59,526 nt of DNA from Thermoplasmata archaeon (GTDB taxonomy: Archaea; Thermoplasmatota; E2; JACPAO01; JAHFTW01): contig JAHFTW010000005.1 in NCBI GenBank assembly GCA_023269235.1, forward strand, positions 1 through 59,526, in the 5' to 3' direction. A program made the translations under genes and the position numbers. Positions 28,157 through 37,024 of this stretch are shown piece after piece. The notes beneath the pieces are model-generated. The model saw nothing but the letters and a program-made list of their open reading frames with translations. It was not told the origin of the DNA and did no database searches. The first letter of the stretch is position 1; the number at the start of each line of letters is the position of its first letter.

Positions 28157-28386
28157 ATCGGCTCGAATGTCTGGAATGGTCGAGAAAACAGATAGTTTGC
28201 TAATCTGGCTGCGCGAAAACTTCTGTCGAATGGCTTCTTTCAAGGTTTGCCAAATTGATTGCACGAGCTGCGCCTCGAAACCGGGGCGCAGCAACTTCCG
28301 CGAATTTCTCCAACGCGATAGTAGTTTTAGGCAAGTTGGCAAAAAGTGGGTGTGATTCAGCCAGCTATTGACGGAGTGCGCCGACA

Positions 28387-30342
28387 CTATGGGGCTGAAA
28401 GAGCACTAATCGGTAGTCGTTCGGGCCAATCATCAGGAACAAGTTTTGCACCGTCCCACCACTTCATAGTGACAGTCTTGTTGATTTTTTCGTCGTTGAG
28501 GCGAAGATGGTCGGCGATGATTACCTGGAATCGGTGGTTTAGACTATCGACGACTTCGATAATCAAGTGCAACAAGTTGAGGACTGCGAGGCGGTCCGGG
28601 TCCGGTTTAGATGGGTCGAAGAATGGGCTGTTGGGGTCAGCAGGGAAATGAGCCTGGGATGGTTGGTCCAGGAAAAGGTAACGCGGCACTGGGCGTTCTG
28701 CGACTGCAAAGTGTTTGTGGAGCGCAAGGTGGACGACCACGTGATAACCAACAAAATTTTCCCCGCTCCCCATTCTCCATAGGGGGGTCTGTTCGTTTCC
28801 TTTGTCAGCAACCAAGGTCAGGTTTTTCAGGTCGAGGAAGAGGTTGTGCTGGCTGTGTTCAAGTTTGAGGCGCCTTGACCAAGTCATAATGTCGGCGTTG
28901 ATGTTGGTAAGGATGTATGAAAGACGAAGGGCACGTTCGTCGCCGGATAGGGCCTTTTCGAGGCGCGCGACTTCGGCGTCCGCTGCAGCGACTTTCTGGG
29001 CTAGCGTTCCTTCATCGGTGGCTTCGGCAAGGCCTTCCAGATATAGACGGAGTCGGCCAACGACCAATGCTTGTGCGGTCTCATGCGTTTGCATTCCGCG
29101 TAGGTCATCATCCTGGCGCACTAAGTTACCAATAGCATCATCCGTGTTTTTGATGCGAGTGGCCCAATCGTCGCGTGCCTGTTCTAGTTGTTCGAGACGG
29201 TCCCGCACGCGGGGTTGCTCCGCCGTCGTGACGTCCACACGTTGCTTTAGTTGGGCGAGTGCCTCGTGGAGTCGAGTGTTTGTCTGGGTTGCCGACTCGC
29301 CGGGGGATAGGCAAACCGGGCAGGAGTTTTCGTCGGGTGCCTCAAAAAGAGACGCCGCAGCTAGACGTTGTTGCTGGTCTTTGGCGGATGTCGCGTATCC
29401 TTGGATTTCGTTCCCAAATTCGCGGATTTGTTCTATCTCAGCGCTGATTGCTTGTAGGGACCGCCGGGCTTCGCGCCGCTCCCGTTGAAGTTGTGCCAAT
29501 TTGGTGTTAGGCTTGATTGTCTGCAATGTGCCGGGTTCCCAATTGGCGGCTTTGCGAAGCTCTAGAACGGCATCACTCTGGTTGCTCAGCTTGACGTCAG
29601 AAGTAAGGAGGCCAACCTCTTGAGCCTCCAGCAACAGGTTGGTGGCACGAGACGACGACTCGCCAGCGATGCGGCGCGCTTCCGCAAATTGCCGTTCGGC
29701 GTCGCGGAGTTGTTTCTTGGCGCGGTGGAGGTCTTGTCGGATGCGAAGCTGGTCTTCAGGTACCGCCCCAAGCAAGTACGGCAATGTATCCACCATGTGT
29801 TGCTTACGGAAGTGGAGTTCCTGACCATGGAAGAGGAGTTTCTTGTCGGCAATCTCTGTTTGCTCTTGGAGGGTGTAATAGAGTGCGTGTGGTAACCTAG
29901 CTTCCACTTTACTCCGAGTTTGACCTTCTGGGGGGACGTGTAGGTTTGGCGAAATCCCCATGAGTCTGGTTAACTCTCCTTCCACGGCATCGGTAGTTGA
30001 GTTCTGTTGAAGTTCAGTTTGAAGCGGCAATTCAAGGTTTTTGCCAATTTGCCAGAACATTGCGCTTGGGTTACTGCCCACTTTTTCAGGGGCTTGGCGG
30101 CCGATAATGGCCTGATAAGTGGGGAATTGAATACGAAGTACATACCACGATGCTTTCTTGAGTACAGGGCCATCGGGGATGGTGCAATCGCGGGCAAGGC
30201 AATACTCGATGATGGGAATGAGAGCAGATTTGCCGGTTCCGGATTGCCCCGTGACGAGGTTTACTTCTCCAATTCGGAATGGAACTGTGGTGCGGCGGCC
30301 GTCGTGGCTGTAAATGGTGATGTCGAGGATTTGGAATGTCAT
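28387..30342 (-). CDS. ABC-3C system ATPase (DUF3732)
   Basis: A 651-residue Rad50/SMC-like ATPase. Walker A is GQSGTGKS at residues 32-39. Long coiled coils span about 200-480 with a central CPVC motif near residue 335, reminiscent of a zinc hook. Walker B/D-loop is RYLFLDQPSQAHFP near residue 570. The C-terminus (TMKWWDGAKLVPDDWP) is typical of DUF3732. In ABC-three-component systems this protein is the sensor ATPase. The ATG at 30342 overlaps the middle-component stop by 4 bp, fixing the start. Confidence 0.85.
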   Translation of the reverse strand: MTFQILDITIYSHDGRRTTVPFRIGEVNLVTGQSGTGKSALIPIIEYCLARDCTIPDGPVLKKASWYVLRIQFPTYQAIIGRQAPEKVGSNPSAMFWQIGKNLELPLQTELQQNSTTDAVEGELTRLMGISPNLHVPPEGQTRSKVEARLPHALYYTLQEQTEIADKKLLFHGQELHFRKQHMVDTLPYLLGAVPEDQLRIRQDLHRAKKQLRDAERQFAEARRIAGESSSRATNLLLEAQEVGLLTSDVKLSNQSDAVLELRKAANWEPGTLQTIKPNTKLAQLQRERREARRSLQAISAEIEQIREFGNEIQGYATSAKDQQQRLAAASLFEAPDENSCPVCLSPGESATQTNTRLHEALAQLKQRVDVTTAEQPRVRDRLEQLEQARDDWATRIKNTDDAIGNLVRQDDDLRGMQTHETAQALVVGRLRLYLEGLAEATDEGTLAQKVAAADAEVARLEKALSGDERALRLSYILTNINADIMTWSRRLKLEHSQHNLFLDLKNLTLVADKGNEQTPLWRMGSGENFVGYHVVVHLALHKHFAVAERPVPRYLFLDQPSQAHFPADPNSPFFDPSKPDPDRLAVLNLLHLIIEVVDSLNHRFQVIIADHLRLNDEKINKTVTMKWWDGAKLVPDDWPERLPISALSAP

Positions 30343-30818
30343 GGGCGGATGCCTCCCATCATGAAGACGGACTGCGTCGTTCCTGCTGTGCCAAGCCACC
30401 GGCCAAGAAACGTAGCCTTAGCTAGGGCTTCTGCCGTGTCGGTGCTAGCGTTCAGGGTTGGGGTTTTTGGCCGAGTGCGAAGGGCATCCTCTTCAAGTTT
30501 GAGCGCGCCGCACTGGAGGCCATACCTGAGTGCTTTGCGAGTGTATGGGGCGTAAGCGGTGGTGAAGGCCGGAAGTTCTGCTCGCAAGTGCCCGTTGGCG
30601 TTTAGCCACGCATGGAAGACGGTTGACTTGCTTTTGGGGAGTGCGTCGCGGAAAGAGCTTGGTAGGCAAAGGGGCAGGATGAGGAAGGCTAACGCGAACG
30701 GCATCGAGCGGCCGGTTTCTTTGGCATGCTCCCGCGTTGCGGCTTCGATGAGGAGGGCGCAGTAGGCGGGGTTCAACAGATTTTCTACGGATTGAGTGAG
30801 TGGGGCTTTGGGGCTCAT
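30339..30818 (-). CDS. ABC-3C system middle component
   Basis: 159 residues matching the middle-component pattern: LNPAYCALLIEAATREH near the start, PFALAFLILPLCLPSSFRDA at about 40-60, FHAWLNANG, and the ending ATFLGRWLGTAGTTQSVFMM followed by GGIRP. This small helical protein is thought to bridge the ATPase and the effector. It overlaps the neighbouring genes by 4 bp on both sides, the coupling expected of a complex with fixed stoichiometry. Confidence 0.85.
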   Translation of the reverse strand: MSPKAPLTQSVENLLNPAYCALLIEAATREHAKETGRSMPFALAFLILPLCLPSSFRDALPKSKSTVFHAWLNANGHLRAELPAFTTAYAPYTRKALRYGLQCGALKLEEDALRTRPKTPTLNASTDTAEALAKATFLGRWLGTAGTTQSVFMMGGIRP

Positions 30819-31993
30819 TTGAGTTTCTCCTTGTAATCTGGGTGCCAGCCAAGAATTAGTTGTGGGTCGTCAGCGAGTTCGTGGTATGTCCCGCGTCGGA
30901 CGTAATGTCCTCGAAATTTCGGTCGAATTGAGGTGTCGTCGTTGGATTCGGCCCAGTCCAAGATGTCCTTTCCCGCCTGGATTTTCTCGGCCTCTTGGAG
31001 GTGCATTGCATTGGTGCTGGAAAATTTGGCTTCCCATCGGTCTAGTAGGCGAGATTTGAATACGCTAATTTCGTCGGGGCGTGCAAGTCCGTCTTTGACC
31101 CATTTGATGCATTGTTCGGATGCGCGGTAGTAGTCGCGCAGGCATAGTGTGAGTTTTCTGGGCGAGTGGTCAAGGAGTCGAAGTTGGCGCATGAAAAGTC
31201 GGGGGTCGTCACTGACGTCGGTTGGGGGTGCCTGGAGGTGTTCCAAGTCGGCGGGGAGGTTGTCTGGGCGAAGTTCGTCTGCGAATTCTTGGATTGCATC
31301 CAACAGCTCATTTGCCTCGATTGAATCTGGTTGCCCGTTTGCGTGGAGGATAAGCTGAGTGCGGACCCGTTTCTGCCACCAACCTGTGATTCGCTCGTGT
31401 AGTTTGATTGGGTAGGCCGTGCTCCACGTGCGGAGAATTTTGATGGTTGCAGCGTCTAGGTTCTCGGGGCCGGGCTGGCCTGGAAGCAGGAGGATGTTAG
31501 CGAGTAGTCGGCTCCTATTTTGGAGCGACATTGATTGGAGCTCTTTGAGCGCGATGCGGACTATTTCGTTCTTGCTGGATTGGCCTTTGGATTGGAGGTC
31601 GTTCCAAAGGACGTCATTGTCACGTTTGGAAAGGGCAAGCGCTGCGCTTAGGCTGTCAGGACTCGCCGGTGCGGTTGCAAGCAAGTAAAACATTGTATGT
31701 TCGGGGTCCACTTTGGCCTCCCGGATAAGGCGGGCCCAGTTTCCAATCGTGTTCCACAGACCTTCGCTCAGGTCGGCGAGTGCGCTTGGTCGGGGTGTCA
31801 ATTGGAGTTTTACTTGGCTGAGCTCAACGCCAGTGGGGAGCAGCAGGGCGATGTCGTCGAGGGCTTCTAGTCGGAGTGCGGCTTCCGGACCGGCTTTCAG
31901 TAGTGCGAGCAATCCTTGGGAAATTTGGTAGTCATATCCGGCAGCGGAGGCTGCGGCGCTGGCCACACTATCGATGCCCGCATCTTCTTTCAT
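30815..31993 (-). CDS. ABC-3C system effector with nuclease-like N-terminus and ABC-3C C-terminal domain
   Basis: 392 residues. The N-terminal 60 residues show a restriction-endonuclease-like core: AAGYDYQISQGLLALL, then LRLEALDDIALLLPTGVELS and QVKLQL (an E...D...QVK arrangement). A helical middle follows, and the C-terminus has the ABC-3C family hallmark RRGTYHELADDPQLILGWHP. The ATG at 31993 overlaps the RNase HII stop as ATGA, so I prefer it over the ATG at 32014. Predicted DNA-cleaving effector licensed by the ATPase. Confidence 0.8.
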   Translation of the reverse strand: MKEDAGIDSVASAAASAAGYDYQISQGLLALLKAGPEAALRLEALDDIALLLPTGVELSQVKLQLTPRPSALADLSEGLWNTIGNWARLIREAKVDPEHTMFYLLATAPASPDSLSAALALSKRDNDVLWNDLQSKGQSSKNEIVRIALKELQSMSLQNRSRLLANILLLPGQPGPENLDAATIKILRTWSTAYPIKLHERITGWWQKRVRTQLILHANGQPDSIEANELLDAIQEFADELRPDNLPADLEHLQAPPTDVSDDPRLFMRQLRLLDHSPRKLTLCLRDYYRASEQCIKWVKDGLARPDEISVFKSRLLDRWEAKFSSTNAMHLQEAEKIQAGKDILDWAESNDDTSIRPKFRGHYVRRGTYHELADDPQLILGWHPDYKEKLK

Positions 31994-32670
31994 TGCAACG
32001 TCTCCGTTAGCCAACGGATAGTTTTCCAGTGGTATCGGCTAATGGGTGGAGGGGTCCCATGTTCAACGAACCAGGCTTTGATGAATGATTGGGTAGCTTT
32101 GCTTCCAGGATAGCCTGAGCCGATATCGCCGTATTCGACCCGGAGGGCGTCCATGAGCGCGTCACGCCGATTCTTGGCGAGGATGCTGGCCAATGCGACC
32201 GCTGCATCTGTGTTTTCTGCGCCGATGCGGGCCTCAACAACGCAGGGGCAGTCAAGAAGTTCTTCAACTGCCTGTGAGCACATTGCGGTGTCTCGGCCCA
32301 CTGTACCAATGACGGCTCGCTCTGGGCGCAACCGATTGAGGAGGTGGGCGTACGCGCTTCGGATGAGTGCATCGAGATTTGTGTCGGGCCATGCGTTATT
32401 GATGTCGGCGGCGTGGAGGACGACGAATTCTTGCCGGATTTTCCAGGCCTCAGACTTGTGGGCAATGGAATCTCTTGCCTTGCGGCTGAGCAGTTTGCTG
32501 TCTTTGATGCCGCGGAAGTTGAGGTCGAAGCCGTCGGGAGCGACCGCGGCCACAACGAGCGGGCCAAGGACCGGCCCGCGGCCGGCTTCATCAGCTCCGG
32601 CGTGAATTGGGGGTCTCAAGGCACGGCAATCAGGGGCCGGCTTGTAATGTAGAGTTTGGAACGCCTCCAC
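31990..32670 (-). CDS. rnhB: Ribonuclease HII
   Basis: A 226-residue enzyme cleaving the RNA strand of RNA-DNA hybrids. Active-site blocks: AGADEAGRGPVLGPLVVAA (Asp, Glu), GIKDSKLLSRKARDSI, an Asp in ENTDAAVALASILAKNRRD, and DIGSGYPGSKATQSFIKAW, typical of archaeal RNase HII. It is the first gene of the ABC-3C operon and its stop overlaps the effector ATG. Archaea normally carry one housekeeping rnhB elsewhere; a copy with low-GC coding inside a defence operon suggests an accessory copy, or a relocated essential gene. The RNase HII assignment is strong; the defence role is inferred. Confidence 0.92.
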   Translation of the reverse strand: MEAFQTLHYKPAPDCRALRPPIHAGADEAGRGPVLGPLVVAAVAPDGFDLNFRGIKDSKLLSRKARDSIAHKSEAWKIRQEFVVLHAADINNAWPDTNLDALIRSAYAHLLNRLRPERAVIGTVGRDTAMCSQAVEELLDCPCVVEARIGAENTDAAVALASILAKNRRDALMDALRVEYGDIGSGYPGSKATQSFIKAWFVEHGTPPPISRYHWKTIRWLTETLQ

Positions 32671-32769
32671 TTTTTGCTAATGCTGAATCGTCGATTGCGG
32701 TGCAGACTATGCGGCAAGGAACCATTGTCCAGGTTGAATTTTGTGAAACTCTCAGTTGGCTAGAGCGGT

Positions 32770-33258
32770 TTAGGGAGGCAACTTGTGCGGTTGAGTGCCC
32801 AGATATTTGCTGGCGAGTTCGCGGGGAACGTTGCTCTTGTAGCGGGGGCGACTCGTTCCAATCTTGACGACGAGTTCGTCATCAAGGAGCCTGTTCACGT
32901 GTTTGAGGGTGACTTTTAGGCTCATGCCGAGTTTGTCGCGCATCTCGTAGACTCCGCGAACGTCGGGGTGGGCTTCGTGGATTTCTTTGAGGACCCGTGT
33001 GCATTTGGGGTCGCGGAGAACACTGACCAGCGCCTGAACGACTTGGGACATCCCGGCGGGGTAGAGTTCGGTTCGGTTTGCGACCTTCCGGGTGATGAGT
33101 TGGGTTTTGGTTTCCATGCGGCGGACGTGGTGGCCAAGGGTGTTCCAGGCGACGTCAAGTTGGTTGGCGGCGTCATTCATGTGGATGCCGGGACTTTCCG
33201 CGATGCAAGCAAGGATGCGGTTCCGCATGGCGGGCCCGTCGCGTAGTTTCTTGAGCAT
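32770..33258 (-). CDS. Tandem winged-helix transcriptional regulator
   Basis: 162 residues with two winged-helix units. The first is about residues 8-75 (MRNRILACIAESPGIHMNDA, NQLDVAWNTLGHHVRRM); the second is about 80-150 (RVLKEIHEAHPDVRGVYEMR, KVTLKHVNRLLDDELVVKIG). Such double-winged-helix proteins are common archaeal regulators. The start overlaps the stop of the upstream membrane-protein gene (TAATG), so both are made together, perhaps as a membrane sensor and its regulator. About 100 bp separate it from rnhB, where a defence-operon promoter may lie. Confidence 0.78.
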   Translation of the reverse strand: MLKKLRDGPAMRNRILACIAESPGIHMNDAANQLDVAWNTLGHHVRRMETKTQLITRKVANRTELYPAGMSQVVQALVSVLRDPKCTRVLKEIHEAHPDVRGVYEMRDKLGMSLKVTLKHVNRLLDDELVVKIGTSRPRYKSNVPRELASKYLGTQPHKLPP

Positions 33259-34652
33259 TAGAATCCGTCCATGAGTTCTTGGCGGCGAATCTTGACGCGT
33301 TGTAGCGCGGCGGGGACAAGGTCACGGAGGAGGGGGTTTGATTCAGCCTCACGCTGGTAGTCGGGCGTGATAGTGATGGATTCTGCGAGGTGTTCTTCTG
33401 CCTTTTGAGGGGAGTGGCGAAGGCTCTCCAGGCTTGCCATGAGGTAATGCCAGAGGGGTGTTTTTCTCCAGAGGCGTTTTTCGAGGTTGTTGCTGGCGTC
33501 ACGGACTAGGCCTAGTTTGATTTGGGCCACGGCTTCCGCGATGCGTGTACGCCAAGCCCCGACGGGCATCCATGTCGTGCGGCGTGCCCTATTCAGAACG
33601 TCTTCGTATTTTTCGTTGGCCAGCAGAGCTTCGACTGTTTTCCGGTTGCGGATGGCGCCAATCCCAAGGAGAATAAAGAGGATGGAAACGCCGAGGGCGA
33701 TTTCTTTAGCAACGGGTGAAAAGTCGGTAGGTTGAACCCGGATTTGCTGCCCGTCGATGTCGGCTTGGCGTGCTTCGAGAACCTCAATCTGGACGAGATT
33801 GGTGGTTCGCATGGCCGAAGTTTCAAGGGGTGCAACGATTGTGGCGGTCTTTGGGCCGGTCTCTGGGTCAGAAATCAGTTTCGCTTCGAAAATTGAGACT
33901 TGCCCAGCTTGCATTGAAAGTGTTGCATGGCTCGCCTGTAGTTTGGTGTTGGCGGGGAGTGAAAGGTCGATGTGCGCGCCGCGGATGGTCACGAATGCTT
34001 CCCTTTGTGATTGGGTTGACAAGAGAGTTCCCGGGACTGTGGACTGATAGGGGCGGCTTTCGCTTCCGGTTCTAATTGTTTGGGTTGTTTCTCCCGCAAG
34101 CGTGAGATTGGCACCATATGCTTGGACTGTGATATCTCCAGAAATGGATGCAATGGCGATTCCTAGTGGGATTTCGAGGTCTAATGTTGGGTCGAGGCGG
34201 GTTGCAGGGGTGTTGACGTTGGCTCTTGGTTGGTGAACACTTGGGGATGACCGACTCGGGAAAATTGAGCGTTGAATTGCGGAGAACTTGGCGCTTCCGT
34301 TGAGGCCCTGAATGATGATTCGGCAATCGGCTGCGGGCTCCACAGAGAGGGTAGATTTTCCCGCGGTGACCGGTTCTTCGTTGTAGGTGACGCTGTTCGG
34401 TGACGTGGCTCCTGCAACGACTGGGGAAAGATTTGCGACCTCGATTCTTCCTGTGGCGCTTTCGAGGCTTCCTGTAAAACTGAAATTGGAGCAGTCCTGC
34501 TGGTCGACAAGAATGGAGTCTAGTGTACCGATGATGATTGCGTCGGAGTCAGCGAGAATTCCAGTTCCGCTGAGTACGAAAAGTGGTGCTGCGGAAGCGT
34601 AGGAGGTTAGGAAAAGGAGCAAGGCTAGACTAGAGGAGAATAGCCTGCGCAT
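33258..34652 (-). CDS. Exported membrane-anchored protein with cytoplasmic helical tail
   Basis: 464 residues. A signal peptide (SSSLALLLFLTSYASAAP) is followed by a beta-rich outer region of about 300 residues, one transmembrane helix near residues 322-345 (IALGVSILFILLGIGAIRN), and about 115 cytoplasmic helical residues that look TPR-like (KYEDVLNRARRT, EEHLAESITITPDYQREAES). No enzyme motif. TAATG coupling to the tandem winged-helix gene suggests a signal-transmitting pair. Not recognised as a named family. Confidence 0.72.
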   Translation of the reverse strand: MRRLFSSSLALLLFLTSYASAAPLFVLSGTGILADSDAIIIGTLDSILVDQQDCSNFSFTGSLESATGRIEVANLSPVVAGATSPNSVTYNEEPVTAGKSTLSVEPAADCRIIIQGLNGSAKFSAIQRSIFPSRSSPSVHQPRANVNTPATRLDPTLDLEIPLGIAIASISGDITVQAYGANLTLAGETTQTIRTGSESRPYQSTVPGTLLSTQSQREAFVTIRGAHIDLSLPANTKLQASHATLSMQAGQVSIFEAKLISDPETGPKTATIVAPLETSAMRTTNLVQIEVLEARQADIDGQQIRVQPTDFSPVAKEIALGVSILFILLGIGAIRNRKTVEALLANEKYEDVLNRARRTTWMPVGAWRTRIAEAVAQIKLGLVRDASNNLEKRLWRKTPLWHYLMASLESLRHSPQKAEEHLAESITITPDYQREAESNPLLRDLVPAALQRVKIRRQELMDGF

Positions 34653-34693
34653 TGCCTTCGCTGAGTAAGGTGGTCGTTATTTGTATTCCGTCG

Positions 34694-34885
34694 CTAGGGC
34701 AACGGCAGCGGGGTAATACAGTCGGGGTCTAGGACGTAGCCTGGGGGGTCCAAGCTGTAGTAGAAGACCCAGCAGTGCGGCCATGCTTGGCGGGGGTCTG
34801 AGGGGGGTTCGTTGCCTCCATCGGCAAGCGCTACAGGGGCGCTGGCGAGGAGGACGCAAATCACGATAGCGTACGCTAGTTTCAT
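34694..34885 (-). CDS. Small secreted protein
   Basis: 63 residues starting MKLAYAIVICVLLASAPVAL with a clear signal peptide ending near ALA-DG. The mature part is about 38 residues, Pro- and Trp-containing, with two cysteines (HCWVFYY and DPDCITPL) that could form a disulfide. Upstream (34928-34993) are three TGGGGGCGTT-type repeats. Function unknown. Confidence 0.55.
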   Translation of the reverse strand: MKLAYAIVICVLLASAPVALADGGNEPPSDPRQAWPHCWVFYYSLDPPGYVLDPDCITPLPLP

Positions 34886-34927
34886 GGTGCATTCCATCCG
34901 ACAGCTTGCGCTGTCAGTGGTGAAACG

Positions 34928-34993
34928 TGGGGGCGTTATTTGGGGGGATTCGCAAGAAGCGGGGGCGTCTAATACGAAAGAAGTGGGGGCGTT
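34928..34993. promoter_or_regulatory. Three GGGGGCGT repeats upstream of a secreted-protein gene
   Basis: Copies at 34928-34937 (TGGGGGCGTT), 34960-34969 (CGGGGGCGTC) and 34984-34993 (TGGGGGCGTT), spaced 32 and 24 bp, lie 43-108 bp upstream of the minus-strand gene starting at 34885. Another exact TGGGGGCGTT sits at 42049-42058, about 80 bp upstream of a second secreted-protein gene. A shared regulator site is possible. No gene lies between 34886 and 35098. Confidence 0.4.
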
Positions 34994-35098
34994 GTTCCCG
35001 GCGTCTTGCGCCCACCGCTTCGTGCCTAGTTTTGGTGGTAAACTGGCGGTTGCCGCGCCGCGCTATTCCGGTTGAAATTCTATTCAAATAATCTGCGG

Positions 35099-36469
35099 TC
35101 AGTAGAGTGCTTGAATATGGCCGGAGTTGAAGGAAGCGTCCATTCCTGAGATGGGCGCATTGCCAAAGAAATCCAAGTGCAGGGTGGCTTGGCCCTCGGG
35201 TGTTGGTCTGTCGATGGTCGTGGGCCGTGAGAAGTGGAGATTGGAAACTTGACTGAGGGAGAGATTTTCGGAAGCGAGCATGTTGGAGACTAGTTCGCTA
35301 AGCGGCATCAATCCGGGGTTTGGGGTGAGTGCAATCGTCGTCGTTGTGGAGCCGAGGTCGCTGTCGGTGCTGTAGATTGGCAAGATGGCTTGTCCGGCTG
35401 CGATGGGCGAGATGAGTTGGAACGCATGCTGGTTGTTGTTGGAGCTGAGGAGGACGAAATCGTAGTAGACGCGTTGGGCAGCGTCGTCTTCGCTCACAAG
35501 TCCGGTTTGAGTGGTAGAGGCCGTGAGGACGCGAAAATTGGGGGACGTGGCGCGCCATGCTTGGAATTGAGGGATTGCTTGGAGTGCAAGCCACCCGGTT
35601 TGGAGTGAGATGCGGATTGGCCAGTCGTTCGCTTCGCATGGGAGGTCGTTGCAGGGCGGAGAATCAGAGGTTGAAGGCAACGCGGGAGGCGTTGGTGTGA
35701 GCTCAACTGCGTTGCCCGATGTAGTGTGGGCAGTTTGGCGCAGTTCTGCTAGGAACGCTCCGTTTCGCCAAGTGTAGTTGATGGGCAGTAGGCCCGGGCC
35801 GCGTCCATCCATGGTAATCTGGAACGGGGTGGTTGCGTCTTTGCAGTTCTCGGTGCATGGGATTTGCGCCGCAATCATCCAATCGCTGTTGATTTGCTTG
35901 CCTTGAACGTCGGCGAGTCCCCATTTGCCCTTGAACTCGCCTTGCTTGAGGAGCGGCCATTGGATGCCAAGGGGAATCCAGTCCGTGGTCAAGGTTCGCG
36001 TGTAGTGGTTGATGCCGGTCCCTGAGTTCACGGTGAGGTCGCGCGCGTTGGGTACGTACGCCGATGCACCCCAAGGAAAATGGGTGGTCGGTTCGGGGAA
36101 ATCGAAATTGAGTTGGGCGCCTTGGAAGATGTCGACTTGGAATTGTTGGGAATATGGGGGTTGGTTGATGCGCGTTATTGCGCCAGTATGGGCGTCGATA
36201 ATCGCAGTTAGCGTGTAGTTGCGGCCGTTCAGGGGGTTGCCGTAGTAATCTTGGCGGGCGTGGAGCTGAATTTGGGCTTCGTACTTGATTTCGGTGGACG
36301 TTGCCGTTAGGGAAATGGTGCCAACTCCGATTTCGCCGGTTGCATTGTAGAGCGTGTAGCTTGCGTCTTCCCGCTCGTAGGCTGAGAGTGCATCGTGGTT
36401 GCGACTGGGATAAACGGGCGCGGCGCACCCGGCCATGATGAGTATGGTTGTCAGGAGTAGGGCTTTCAT
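35099..36469 (-). CDS. Lipoprotein of unknown function
   Basis: 456 residues. N-terminal signal with lipobox (LLLTTILIMAGCAAP; Cys15 the expected lipid-attachment site), followed by a long beta-rich extracellular domain with repeated Asn/Thr-rich strands and paired cysteines (PCTENCKD; PCNDLPCEAND). No catalytic motif recognised. It is one of several large exported proteins in the right part of the island. Confidence 0.75.
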   Translation of the reverse strand: MKALLLTTILIMAGCAAPVYPSRNHDALSAYEREDASYTLYNATGEIGVGTISLTATSTEIKYEAQIQLHARQDYYGNPLNGRNYTLTAIIDAHTGAITRINQPPYSQQFQVDIFQGAQLNFDFPEPTTHFPWGASAYVPNARDLTVNSGTGINHYTRTLTTDWIPLGIQWPLLKQGEFKGKWGLADVQGKQINSDWMIAAQIPCTENCKDATTPFQITMDGRGPGLLPINYTWRNGAFLAELRQTAHTTSGNAVELTPTPPALPSTSDSPPCNDLPCEANDWPIRISLQTGWLALQAIPQFQAWRATSPNFRVLTASTTQTGLVSEDDAAQRVYYDFVLLSSNNNQHAFQLISPIAAGQAILPIYSTDSDLGSTTTTIALTPNPGLMPLSELVSNMLASENLSLSQVSNLHFSRPTTIDRPTPEGQATLHLDFFGNAPISGMDASFNSGHIQALY

Positions 36470-36520
36470 GTTGAGTAGAGTGGATGAGTGGAAGAGGGGA
36501 TAAGGAATTTTTCTCGTGCC

Positions 36521-37024
36521 TTAGCAGGCGACGGCCTGGCCGGTGGCGTGGCCAAATCCGGTTCCAACGAATTCATAGTGGATACCGCCGGCGAGGCTGT
36601 TTCCGCTTAGAGTCATCGAAACCGTGCCGACGCCGACTTCGATGCTCCGAGCACTGGCGAGCGAGACCAGGTCGGTGCTGAAACCGGCACTACCCAGGTA
36701 AAAACCGCCGGTGGCGACGACCCAGGCTGCCCCGTTTTGGTCGCGGCGGCCGGTGTTGCTTCCCGTCCATTCCATGGACTCCAGGGTAATGCTGCCGTCG
36801 CAGCTGAGGGCGACGTGCGCGGTTACGTGCATGACGTCGGCGCCGGGGAGCGGGGGGTTGATGACCGCTGGACCCCATTGGGAGAAACCAATGACGTCGC
36901 CGACGACGGTGTACGTTCCTTGCCAGCCGATGATGGCGGCGTTGGCGGGTGCAGCACTGGCAAGAATGCCCAGGGCGAGAATAGCGGTTGGGATGATGGC
37001 TTTGCTGTAGTTTTTCGCGGTCAT
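36521..37024 (-). CDS. Secreted protein of unknown function
   Basis: 167 residues from the ATG at 37024. Signal peptide SKAIIPTAILALGILASAAP ends near ANA-AI. The mature protein is about 140 residues of alternating strands rich in Gly, Ser and Val (GWQGTYTVVGDVIGF, ISL-like repeats), with one Cys in VALSCDGSITLE and a second at the very C-terminus (GQAVAC), which could pair. No family recognised. Same strand as, and 51 bp upstream of, the lipoprotein gene at 35099-36469. Confidence 0.7.
   Translation of the reverse strand: MTAKNYSKAIIPTAILALGILASAAPANAAIIGWQGTYTVVGDVIGFSQWGPAVINPPLPGADVMHVTAHVALSCDGSITLESMEWTGSNTGRRDQNGAAWVVATGGFYLGSAGFSTDLVSLASARSIEVGVGTVSMTLSGNSLAGGIHYEFVGTGFGHATGQAVAC

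Noticed and set aside
28157-28387. 77-residue N-terminal extension of the YwgA-like protein
   Set aside because: The frame is open and overlaps the ATPase stop, but the residues do not look conserved and the family begins near the ATG at 28156. Left as a note.
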